From contig NC_064769.1 in NCBI RefSeq assembly GCF_011397635.1, positions 40,890,033-40,954,032 on the forward strand: a stretch of DNA of 64,000 nucleotides, read 5' to 3'. The DNA comes from Epinephelus fuscoguttatus. Lineage: Eukaryota; Chordata; Actinopteri; Perciformes; Serranidae. Within the stretch, counting starts at the first letter, position 1. Each line of letters starts with the position of its first letter. Position numbers and translations under genes: made by a program. Positions 1 to 17,900 of this stretch are shown here, piece after piece. The notes under the pieces are model-generated. The model searched no databases, had not been told where the DNA came from, and was given only the letters and a program-made list of their open reading frames with translations.

Positions 1-275
1 ACCCTCTCCATCATGCCCTCTGTCCAAGATAGATAAGGTCAGGTTACGACTACCAACAATAAGCACACCCCTACATTTCCTATGGTAAGACGACGATGCT
101 AAAATCTGGTATCGCTTATTGCTGAAACGAGAAACATCCTCTTTAAGAAGATGAGATTCCTGAATAAAGGCAATATCAATTTTTTTCCTATGTAATAGAT
201 CCAGACAATTTATTCTCTTATTAGGGAGATTGAGACCGTGAGCGTTCAGAGATAATATATTTATTCTACCCATCA
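1..275 (-). mobile_element. LINE endonuclease relic (L1/Tx1-like), truncated by the window edge
   Basis: Reading the minus strand from about 275 towards 1 gives an uninterrupted frame of roughly 90 residues. It contains the hallmarks of an apurinic-type LINE endonuclease N-terminus: an ILSLNAHGLN block, then after about 25 residues an IAFIQES block corresponding to the catalytic Q-E-T/S motif, then a conserved run around SSSYHRKCRGV. The order and spacing fit the L1/Tx1 group. The remainder lies upstream of the window. The frame has no clear start because it is an internal piece of a retrotransposon ORF. Family assignment is from motif memory only. Confidence 0.7.
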
Positions 276-815
276 ATCAGCTAAGACATCACAATGGTCT
301 AAACAATAAACAAAAATCCCTAAATAAGAAAGGCTATAAGCCTGGATAAGTGCTAGGATACCGTAGAGCCACCATCTCAATCCGTACTTGTTTCCCCTGC
401 AAGACTTTGTAAATGAGAAAATGAATACTGTGAATCTTACTGTGTTTGATGTGATGCTATATTTTATTTCCAGTAGGATGGAGAACAACACTGCCTACAT
501 AATACAACTTCTAATTATTCTTGGAAAGTTTCATTTACACAAATCAAAATGGTCTGGCTCTAAATCCTGTTTTCGTCGTTTCATTGTTGTACTCCAGCAG
601 TACGGCACCACACTTGCATGTGTTAACAACAACAAAGCTGCAAAGACTCTCAACCTGTTAAAGACTGCATTTAATTTGATTTTTGAAAGGTCTGGCAATG
701 AACTCTAGTACCCCTGGTCTGTTCAGTGTTCAATGATTTTCTGACATGTGTTCGTTAAACCTCATATTTGCAAATAAAACATTGTGGGTGGAGGGGAGAC
801 TAGCCGGAACACCGC
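276..815. other. Intergenic stretch without a recognised gene
   Basis: No conserved protein or RNA could be recognised. A 106-residue open frame at 388-708 (+) has no family resemblance that I can see. An AATAAA occurs at about 774, so the 3' end of an upstream transcript or of a retroelement is possible but not shown. Confidence 0.4.
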
Positions 816-821
816 CAGTCT

Positions 822-850
822 CCCGGAAGTAAAGAAGTAGAACTTCCGGG
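822..850. promoter_or_regulatory. Inverted pair of ETS/GABP-type sites in the slc25a46 promoter
   Basis: CCCGGAAGT at 822-830 and its exact reverse complement ACTTCCGGG at 842-850 are separated by 11 bases, about 170 bases upstream of the slc25a46 start codon. CCGGAAGT is the core recognised by ETS factors, including GABP (NRF-2), which commonly drives housekeeping and mitochondrial genes. The sequence around 950-1290 is CpG-rich, as expected for such a promoter. Factor identity is inferred. Confidence 0.55.
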
Positions 851-1016
851 TAGCAGGTGTATGTTGTTTTGCTGCGGGTCAAATCAATCAGGGACGAATA
901 TTCCTCCTGTCGTTATTTTCCCAGGACGTGGGTGTGTTCATGTTGATACCCTGTGACATCATTTAGCCGGGTCTCGCTCACCGTCCTCCCGCAGTTCGCC
1001 CCGTACCGACCCTCTC

Positions 1017-8320
<7,304 letters not shown>

Positions 8321-8462
8321 AGGTGTTACCATGGAGACGCAGCATCACTTCGTGTACACAGGTCATCTGCAAAAATGATTTCTGACACCGTGAAAACCAA
8401 ACTATCTCTGTTTCTCTTGACAACCAGGATAACATTAAAAAGATTCAGTGATGTGGTTAAAA

Positions 8463-9427
8463 TAAGTTGTAACATGTCCTTATAACAACATAACGACAGG
8501 TTGTAACGTCCTTATAACAACATAACGACAGGGTGTAACATGTCCTTATAACAACATAACGACAGGGTGTAAGATGTCCTTATAACAACATAACGACAGG
8601 CTGTAACATGTCCTTATAACAACATAACGACAGGTTGTAACATGTCCTTATAACAACATAACGACAGGTTGTAACATGTCCTTATAACAACATAACGACA
8701 GGTTGTAACATGTCCTTATAACAACATAACGACAGGTTGTAACATGTCCTTATAACAACATAACGACAGGCTGTAACATGTCCTTATAACAACATAACGA
8801 CAGGGTGTAACATGTCCTTATAACAACATAACGACAGGGTGTAACATGTCCTTATAACAACATAACGACAGGCTGTAACATGTCCTTATAACAACATAAC
8901 GACAGGGTGTAACATGTCCTTATAACAACATAACGACAGGGTGTAAGATGTCCTTATAACAACATAACGACAGGCTGTAACATGTCCTTATAACAACATA
9001 ACGACAGGTTGTAACATGTCCTTATAACAACATAACAACAGGTTGTAAGATGTCCTTATAACAACATAACGACAGGTTGTAACATGTCCTTATAACAACA
9101 TAACGACAGGGTGTAACATGTCCTTATAACAACATAACGACAGGTTGTAACATGTCCTTATAACAACATAACGACAGGGTATAACATGTCCTTATAACAA
9201 CATAACGACAGGTTGTAACATGTCCTTATAACAACATAACGACAGGTTGTAACATGTCCTTATAACAAGATAACGACAGGTTGTAACATGTCCTTATAAC
9301 AAGATAACGACAGGTTGTAACATGTCCTTATAACAACTTAACGACAGGTTGTAACATGTCCTTATAACAACATAACGACAGGTTGTAACATGTCCTTATA
9401 ACAACATAACGACAGGGTATAACATGG
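8463..9427 (+). repeat. 34-bp minisatellite just 3' of slc25a46 (about 28 copies)
   Basis: The unit is GACAGGTTGTAACATGTCCT followed by TATAACAACATAAC, with few substitutions (GGTTG/GGGTG/GGCTG, ACATG/AGATG). It starts about 140 bases after the stop codon, so if the mRNA extends past it the array is part of the 3' UTR. The low divergence suggests recent expansion or homogenisation. Confidence 0.95.
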
Positions 9428-9847
9428 CATAGCTACGACATGCAACATCCACATGTTAATAACATGTTTAACACGTTAACACATTATGATGACATGTTAT
9501 AATGTGTCATTATAACATGTTATAATGGCATGTTAAGAACATGTAATGACATAACATGTTGTTCTGACATGTTGTAATGAGAGTAGGCTGTGGTTGAGAG
9601 CGTTGTAACGAGAGTGTTGTGACGAGCAGCCTATGGGTCAGAGCATCGTAAGGAGAGCAGCCCATGTGTTGTGAGGAGAAACAGCAGATACAGGGTGGTG
9701 TGTCGTGCTGACAGCTAATTGGTGTAAAATAAGAAAAAATAATAGTTTATAAAACAGTGAAACATCTTTAAATTTTTCCAAAAACAATACAAAACGATCT
9801 TCTCGTTGATGTTGTGATCATGTGACTGTTTTCATGTTTCCTGTCTG

Positions 9848-9850
<3 letters not shown>

Positions 9851-9884
<34 letters not shown>
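9851..9884. repeat. (TG)n microsatellite
   Basis: A perfect dinucleotide run of about 17 units. Similar runs occur at 24267-24308, 29399-29433 and, as AC, at 50001-50033. Confidence 0.95.
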
Positions 9885-9886
<2 letters not shown>

Positions 9887-11680
9887 TGAGCCATAGAAAT
9901 GGGCAGAGCGACTGCCATTTTTATGTGGACAGTTGCTGCAGTGACCGTAGTCACTAATGTCTCCGTAAACAAACATACTGGAGGCAGGTCTTTATCTGAT
10001 TTATTTTCCTGTTCAAACCAAACACACGTTATGTTGTTGCAGTACGACAAGGCGTCTGCTGTGCACTTTCTCTGTGCTGCAGACGGGAAGTGAGGACTAC
10101 ATGAGGTTCCTCTGAGATCCTCCTTGTGAATTAAACTGGCCATAGCAACCAGTGGAAAAGCTCTAGCAACTGCCAGGAGCCGACTCACACTTCAGCTCCT
10201 CTCAGCTCACACACGACTCACACTTCAGCTCCTCTCAGCTGTAGTTCAGTTGATGTTTCAGTGGTTACAGTGTAAGTGCCATTTCAGCCCTCAGTTACAA
10301 CATTCACACCACATTTCCAGCAGTGCAAAACTCCAGGTCATGTTTAGCTTAGCTTAGCACAAAGGCTGCAGGCAGGGGGAAACTGTCAGCCTAGCCTAGC
10401 ACGGTATGAAAGCATGACCTCATGACCCTGTGTTGAAAACAATATCCTTTTTGTGTTCAAATACCGAAAGCTCATTGGTCACCTAGCTGTTTATAAATCA
10501 GCACTCATATACACATGTATTGATCAGCACTGATATATCGATGCGTTCCTACAGAGAAAAGTGATAAATCGTCAACAGCAGAATTACAGAGCCACATTTT
10601 ATTTGTATAAAGTTGTAAAAAAAAAAAAATGTATGAAAAGAACTGTAGATTTAGATGAAATTATTTGTGACTGATATTTATTAAATCAATATTCAAACCA
10701 AAGGAGTGAAGAATAAATGGATGGACTTTTCAGAATGTGTGAACATTTTTCAGGGTGAAAATAAAACTGCTTCTTCAAAGTGTTTCAGTCTAAATCACAG
10801 AATCTGCACTTGTCGTATTTTTGTTGTAAATGTCACGTTTGCTGTCGTGCTGTAGAAAAATCAAATCTGAACTCTGCTGTAAATTTGTCTTCCTGTGAAA
10901 TAAAATGAGCTGCTCACTTCTGAGTATAGAGTCGTCATGAATAATAACTGAACCATAAACTGCTCACTGTGCAGGTTTTATGTCACTGGTTATAACAGGA
11001 ACACCAAAACAAAATGTTTATGTTACCGGCCTCAAGCCTAGGGGGTACCTGGGCCAGTAGCTATTTTCGCCACACAGTCCTGGGAGGTCTGTGAAGCTGT
11101 GAAGCAGTAAGGAACAGTGACAAATTATTCATCTGCGATCAACTCGACCGCCATGTTTATTCTGCCGATCACATGACCACACGGGTTTAAGTTGTCTGTC
11201 CCCTACTGTGCCTGGTCCTACAGCGACACCTACTGTCGCAAGAAAATAGCAGCAACATTTATCCTAAATGTTAAGAGGGACTGACTCATGTCTGTGATGA
11301 ACTAATTAATAAAGAAATCATTTATATGTCCAAATACATGAAAAAAATAATAGAGGGGGGTCAGTTTTTCTTTCACTTATTACAATGGCTTTTTTCCCCA
11401 ACCCTTTACATTTACACCACAACAAATGAGTATATTATTTATCCTTTTACACCCTCGTCTTCCTTTTTGTGAATCCAGAGCAGTTTCATATTATGAGAGA
11501 TTTTTATTATGTTAATATTAGATTGATTAGTACTACATTTGTGTCATTATTTAATTATTGTTATTTTCCTTGTGGTTTTGAAATCATTATTTTTTAAATA
11601 ATATACACACACATATATACATATACATGTATACCTTTGGTTTCTGTACATTGATATTTATATTATTTCTTTTTGATTTC

Positions 11681-11771
11681 CCGGAACCTTCGTGTTGGAG
11701 CGGGTTGTTTCCAGTCTGTGTGTAATGTCTTGTCTTCCGGAACCTTCGTGTTGGAGCGGGTTATTTCCAGT
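11681..11771 (+). promoter_or_regulatory. wdr36 proximal promoter with a duplicated ETS-like block
   Basis: The block CCGGAACCTTCGTGTTGGAG continuing CGGGTTnTTTCCAGTC occurs twice, starting near 11681 and 11736. Each copy begins in a TTCCCGGAA/TTCCGGAA context, an ETS-like core. The pair is 130-220 bases upstream of the start codon in a GC-rich region, so it probably lies in or next to the core promoter. The duplication is direct observation; the regulatory role is inferred. Confidence 0.45.
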
Positions 11772-11902
11772 CGGACTCAGTTCCTCGGCGCTCCTCCATG
11801 TGTTGTGTGCATCTCTGTTCAGCTCAGTCTGTCCGGTGAAACTCTGCCGTTGTTTGTTCAGTGTTTGATCCTCCGCTGGTACCGAACCGAACCGGACCGG
11901 AT

Positions 11903-14900
11903 ATGCCGGGCGGCGGCAGCTCTTTGTTCTCCGGGTTCCGGGTTCTGGGACTTTATTCGAACCACGTACCGCACGCGCTCCGGTACCACAAGAAGCACCG
12001 GGAGTTTTACGTGGTGACGTCGGTGGGCAGATGTTTCCACACGTACAATGTAAGAACCTTTATTTATGTTGTTTACACAGACAAACAGGTAAACATTGTT
12101 ATTAGTGAGACACAGGACGGGACAGGAAGTCCAGGGGCCTCATGTACAAAGGGTGCGTACGCACAAAAACGTGGCGTACGTCTTTTTCCACGCAAAGTTA
12201 AAATCTGTCAAGAGTGAAATGTGCGCTGCCTCACGCCAACTTCATGGCTGGCGTACGCACGTTTCTACAGCTGTTGATCCTTTGGCGACACTTAGAGGTG
12301 ATGCTGGGAAACTGTTGTAATAAATACACGTGAAAACAATCAGTCCTCAGAGTGATGTGCACATCAGACACACATGAACAATTAACACACCTTTCATGTA
12401 CTGCCGTGTTTAAATTTGAATTCAAAAGATTTATTTCAAACCAAATAATGCCATACACACAACATTTACACATGAACCTCTGTGAGCAGGCTGTTGTCTG
12501 ACCCGTATGAGTTACACAGATGTATAGGTCAGGGCTTAACGCTAACTTTTTTCCCAAGGACCACATGTGCTCCTAAGTTGAAAAGGTACCTTTTCAACCT
12601 ACGACGTACCTACGTCGTTGCCGTGACGCCGTCGTGAACCCTTCAAACTTCTCCGTCACTCCATTTCGTTGCGGTGCAATTCACCGCCAGAGTGGTAGGA
12701 GGCTGCGTTCATTTACTGAACGGTTATCGTCGTCTCTAGTTGATTCTTTGTTTAGCTTCTGGCTTTTCCGGTCACAGAGAAATGAACGCGGAGCACGGAC
12801 AGACGGCTCCGTCTGTATCCGTATTGAACATTGAGCATAAATGGGCCTTAATACTGCAACATCTGCATCGCAACAGAAGATGTTTACAAGATGGCGGGGA
12901 TGGTGCAATCTGGAAATACAGAACCGGAAATGCGTTGCTACCAAGCAAACCAATCACAGCCCTCTCGGTCTGCGCTGGGTCTGTGTCGCCTTGACGTGTA
13001 GTTACATTTTTGGGGAGGTGCACGTCAGGCTACGCCGGGGGCTACAGCGAGCCTTCTGCGTAGCCACGTACCTGCCGACATAGCGACGTTGTTGATTTAA
13101 CGTAGCACCATAAATTAGGCTTAAGGAGCGCACAAAGAACTTTAGGGGCACAATGTAAATTGATCAAATAATGTGTTTTCCGTAATAAACGTGATGCAAA
13201 TAGACTTTTACAAGCAAAATTATTTAATGAATTTGTATACAAAATGTACAGAAAGGTAAAATCATCAAGTTTTGAAAAAGTATTGCATTTTAATTTTGTC
13301 TTTAATGTTATTATCTTATATATATTTTATCTTTGCAATATGATTATCTCTTCCGGATCTACTTCAGGCTCTTCTTAGCTATTGGACTCGCGGTGCCAAG
13401 GTATTGTCACAGCGCATTGCGGTGAAATTAAAAAAATTTCAATTCGAGCGCAGGCTGGCGGCGTGCGCCTCTCGCGCGCATCTCAGCTCGGCGGCAGAGC
13501 GTTGCACTCTTGCGCCGCGGTAGCACATACACAATGAATGGGTTCGTCAGCGGAGGTCTGCGCTTTGCGTGCTGTGTGTGAAAAGGGCTTTATTTCCACC
13601 CTGCCCAGCAGCGGTACCGTGGCAAACAGTCTCTAAAGGCCTCTACGCATGATCAGCTGTAAAACCGCTTTGCGCTGGCTGTCCCATTGTTTGTCTATGG
13701 AGAGGGCAGCAACGCCTGACAAAGCAGCACCGCTACCCTTGGCGTCGCGCACCGCACTGATTTTCCGCCTGAGCGCTGCACTCAGAGTTGAAATTATTTG
13801 AACTACGGGGAGAACGGAGCAGGCTTCCCCGGAGATTCACCCGGTCCGTCTCCGCCACACTTTGACTTATTTCCACGCTGCCGACAGTGGGACTTACATT
13901 CATTGTGCCGACAGTGGCTTGGAAACCACCCATAACCGTGTCACACGGGGAAGAGGGAAGGCGGCTGGAGTTCCTCAAACATTTGCAGTTAGATTATCAT
14001 ATTTTTTTATTGACAAAAATATAGGCTGCTTCGGCTGATTTTTTTCATGCGCACATGTGCCCCTAAATATTTTTTACAGGTCGCACACACCTATTTTTAG
14101 TCGCAAATGTGAGTGAAACGCTCGCACTGTCGAGCCCTGGTATAGGTATTTACCCACATATGCTCCCCCACCCCTCAGAGAGCAGAGTCACCCACAGTTG
14201 TGGCAACTCTCTGTTCAAACAGGGTGAGCTCCTCCTCTCCTGCCCCCCCCCCCCCCCCGTTATGGCCACACTGTGGTGGTGGACAGCCGTCCTCCGCTTC
14301 ACGTCCACCTTAATGTCGGACCACTTCTTTTTTTAATTCTGTGTGTTAGGGTTGGGTCGGTTCTCGGTAATACAAATTCGGTCTGGTACTCTGTCTTTGA
14401 GCCAGACGAAGGAGGCAACCCTTGTTTGCACTGACTGAGTAAGCTGCAAAATTTATTTGTAATGAATAAAAGAAACAACTTGTTACCGTCACTCTGTTGT
14501 CCTAAGGTCGTTTTTTATTTTAAATGAGTCAATTGCGCCCCCAAGTGGTGAAAATCCAGTATTACCGACTTGATGTGTTGTTTTTTTTTTGTTTTTTTTT
14601 TTGTTTTTGTTTTTTGTTTTGTTTTTTTACAAAAACCGGACCGTTTTTTTTTTTCTCATACCGACCCAACCCTACTGTGTGAACACTTTTCTGACCCCAC
14701 AGCACTGACAGCCTCACACACTCCTCCTGCGTTTGGTATTGATGCTGGAGGACAGCATGCCACAATACATTTTTGCACATCAGCACATCAGTGAGTAGAG
14801 CCTCCACTTCAGTGAGTAGAGTCTCCACTTCAGTGAGTAGAGTCTCCACTTCAGTGAGTAGAGCCTCCACTTCAGTGAGTAGAGCCTCCACATCAGTGAG

Positions 14901-17900
14901 TAGAGCCTCCACTTCAGTGAGTAGAGCCTCCACTTCAGTGAGTAGAGCCTCCACTTCAGTGAGTAGAGCATCCACTTCAGTGAGTAGAGTCTCCACTTCA
15001 GTGAGTAGAGTCTCCACTTCAGTGAGTAGAGTCTCCACATCAGTGAGTAGAGCCTCCACTTCAGTGAGTAGAGTCTCCACTTCAGTGAGTAGAGTCTCCA
15101 CATCAGTGAGTAGAGCCTCCACTTCAGTGAGTAGAGTCTCCACTTCAGTGAGTAGAGCCTCCACATCAGTGAGTAGAGCCTCTACTTCAGTGAGTAGAGC
15201 CTCCACATCAGTGAGTAGAGCCTCCACTTCAGTGAGTAGAGCCTCCACATCAGTGAGTAGAGCCTCCACTTCAGTGAGTAGAGCCTCTACTTCAGTGAGT
15301 AGAGTCTCCACTTCAGTGAGTAGAGTCTCCACATCAGTGAGTAGAGCCTCCACTTCAGTGAGTAGAGCCTCCACTTCAGTGAGTAGAGCCTCCACATCAG
15401 TGAGTAGAGCCTCCACTTCAGTGAATAGAGCCTCCACATCAGTGAGTAGAGCCTCCACATCAGTGAGTAGAGTCTCCACTTCAGTGAGTAGAGCCTCCAC
15501 ATCAGTGAGTAGAGCCTCCACTTCAGTGAATAGAGCCTCCACATCAGTGAGTAGAGCCTCCACTTCAGTGAGTAGAGCCTCCACTTCAGTGAGTAGAGTC
15601 TCCACTTCAGTGAGTAGAGCCTCCACTTCAGTGAATAGAGCCTCCACATCAGTGAGTAGAGCCTCCACATCAGTGAGTAGAGTCTCCACTTCAGTGAGTA
15701 GAGCCTCCACATCAGTGAGTAGAGCCTCCACTTCAGTGAATAGAGCCTCCACATCAGTGAGTAGAGCCTCCACTTCAGTGAGTAGAGTCTCCACTTCAGT
15801 GAGTAGAGCCTCCACATCAGTGAGTAGAGCCTCCACTTCAGTGAATAGAGCCTCCACATCAGTGAGTAGAGCCTCCACTTCAGTGAGTAGAGCCTCCACA
15901 TCAGTGAGTAGAGCCTCCACTTCAGTGAGTAGAGCCTCCACTTCAGTGAGTAGAGCCTCCACTTCAGTGAGTAGAGCCTCCACTTCAGTGAGTAGAGCCT
16001 CCACTTCAGTGAGTAGAGCCTCCACATCAGTGAGTAGAGCCTCCACATCAGTGAGTAGAGCCTCCACTTCAGTGAGTAGAGCCTCCACTTCAGTGAATAG
16101 AGTCTCCACATCAGTGAGTAGAGCCTCCACTTCAGTGAGTAGAGCCTCCACATCAGTGAGTAGAGCCTCCACATCAGTGAGTAGAGCCTCCACTTCAGTG
16201 AATAGAGCCTCCACATCAGTGAGTAGAGTCTCCACATCAGTGAGTAGAGCCTCCACATCAGTGAGTAGAGCCTCCACTTCAGTGAGTAGAGTCTCCACTT
16301 CAGTGAGTAGAGTCTCCACTTCAGTGAGTAGAGCCTCCACTTCACATTCTGTTAAGTTTTTCTTTTTCCCATCTTACTCATTCTTTTGTTTTAGTTTTCT
16401 GATGGTGCAGAGAGGGGAATCTCAGTTCATTTAAATATGATTTGAATATTTGAATGGGGGCGTGGACAGGGAGGGGTCGGGTACTCCAACATGTGCTCAG
16501 TTCCACGTTGATTGGGATGTACAAAGGAAATTTACTTGGATTAATGTGTACGCACAGATTCATACATCTGGATGTTTTTGTGCGTACAACGTTTTCTGGA
16601 TTTCAGCGTACGCCGTGTTTCAGTAGGAAATCCACTCATCGTGTTGATCAGCATGATGATCAGCGTGTTCATCAACGTGTTCATCAATGTATTGATCAGT
16701 GTGTTGATCAGCGTGATGATCAGCGTGTTGATCAGCGTGTTGATCAGCGTGTTCATCAATGTATTGATCAGTGTGTTGATCAGCGTGATGATCAGCGTGT
16801 TCATCAACGTGTTCATCAATGTATTGATCAGTGTGTTGATCAGCGTGTTGATCAGCGTGTTCATCAGCGTGTTGATCAGCGTGTTGATCAACGTGTTCAT
16901 CAATGTATTGATCAGTGTGTTGATCAGCGTGATGATCAGCGTGTTGATCAGCATATTGATCAGCGTGTTCATCAATGTATTGATCAGTGTGTTGATCAGC
17001 GTGATGATCAGCGTGTTGATCAGCGTATTGATCAGCGTGTTCATCAATGTGTTCATCAGTGTATTGATCAGTGTGTTGATCAGCATGATGATCAGCGTGT
17101 TCATCAATGTATTGATTAGCGTGATGATCAGCGTGTTGATCAGCTTGATGATCAGCGTGTTCATCAACGTGTTCATCAATGCGTGTTGATCAGCGTGTTG
17201 ATCAGCATATTGATCAGTGTGTTGATCAGCGTGATGATCAGCGTGTTCATCAATGTGTTCATCAATGCGTGTTGATCAGCGTGTTGATCAGCATATTGAT
17301 CAGCGTGTTCATCAATATATTGATCAGTGTGTTGATCAGCATATTGATCAGCGTGTTCATCAATATATTGATCAGCGTGATGATCAGCATATTGATCAGC
17401 GTGTTCATCAATATATTGATCAGTGTGTTGATCAGCATATTGATCAGCGTGTTCATCAATATATTGATCAGCGTGATGATCAGTGTGTTGATCAGCGTGT
17501 TGATCAGCATATTGATCAGCGTGTTCATCAATATATTGATCAGCGTGTTGATCAGCGTGATGATCAGCATATTGATCAGTGTGATGATCAGCGTGTTCAT
17601 CAATGTATTGATCAGCCTGATGATCAGCGTGTTGATCAGTGTGATGATCAGCGTGTTCATCAATGTATTGATCAGCCTGATGATCAGCGTGTTGATCAGC
17701 TTGATGATCAGCGTGTTGATCAATGTATTGATCAGCGTGTTCATCAGTGTGTTCATCAATGTATTGATCAGCGTGTTCATCAGTGTGTTCATCAATGTAT
17801 TGATCAGCGTGTTGATCAGCATATTGATCAGTGTGATGATCAGCGTGTTGATCAGCATATTGATCAGTGTGATGATCAGCGTGTTGATCAGTGTGATGAT

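Larger units (their letters stand above)
8321..11640. other. Interval between slc25a46 and wdr36
   Basis: This holds the slc25a46 3' UTR of unknown length, the 34-bp minisatellite described separately, AT-rich ACATGTTATAATG-type sequence at 9430-9570, a TG run, and AATAAA motifs near 10711 and 10896 that could serve as polyadenylation signals. No further gene is recognised. Confidence 0.5.
12134..16640. mobile_element. Probable large composite DNA element in wdr36 intron 1
   Basis: Near 12134 is GGGGCCTCATGTACAAAGGG followed by GTGCGTACGCACAAAAACGTGGCGTACG-type text. Near 16575-16625 the inverted equivalents TTTTTGTGCGTACAAC and CAGCGTACGCCGTGTTT appear. This suggests one old element with subterminal inverted motifs. 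Its interior now carries a hAT insertion, a hAT-like MITE and a minisatellite. The far right tip is missing or diverged and no target duplication could be read, so ends are approximate. Confidence 0.4.

Noticed and set aside
388-708. Small protein gene of 106 aa
   Set aside because: No recognisable family, no splice context, and next to LINE debris; a chance frame cannot be excluded.
11861-12217. 118-aa continuous frame over wdr36 exon 1 and intron start
   Set aside because: The first 49 codons from 11903 are real, but the reading past 12049 is intronic; the GTAAGA donor and the match of exon 2 onward show this.
14562-16434. Open frames over 550 aa on both strands in wdr36 intron 1
   Set aside because: They are made by a 21-bp tandem repeat, a multiple of three that lacks stops in these frames. 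Repeats of VEALLTE or ASTSVSR have no start context or conservation and lie in an intron.
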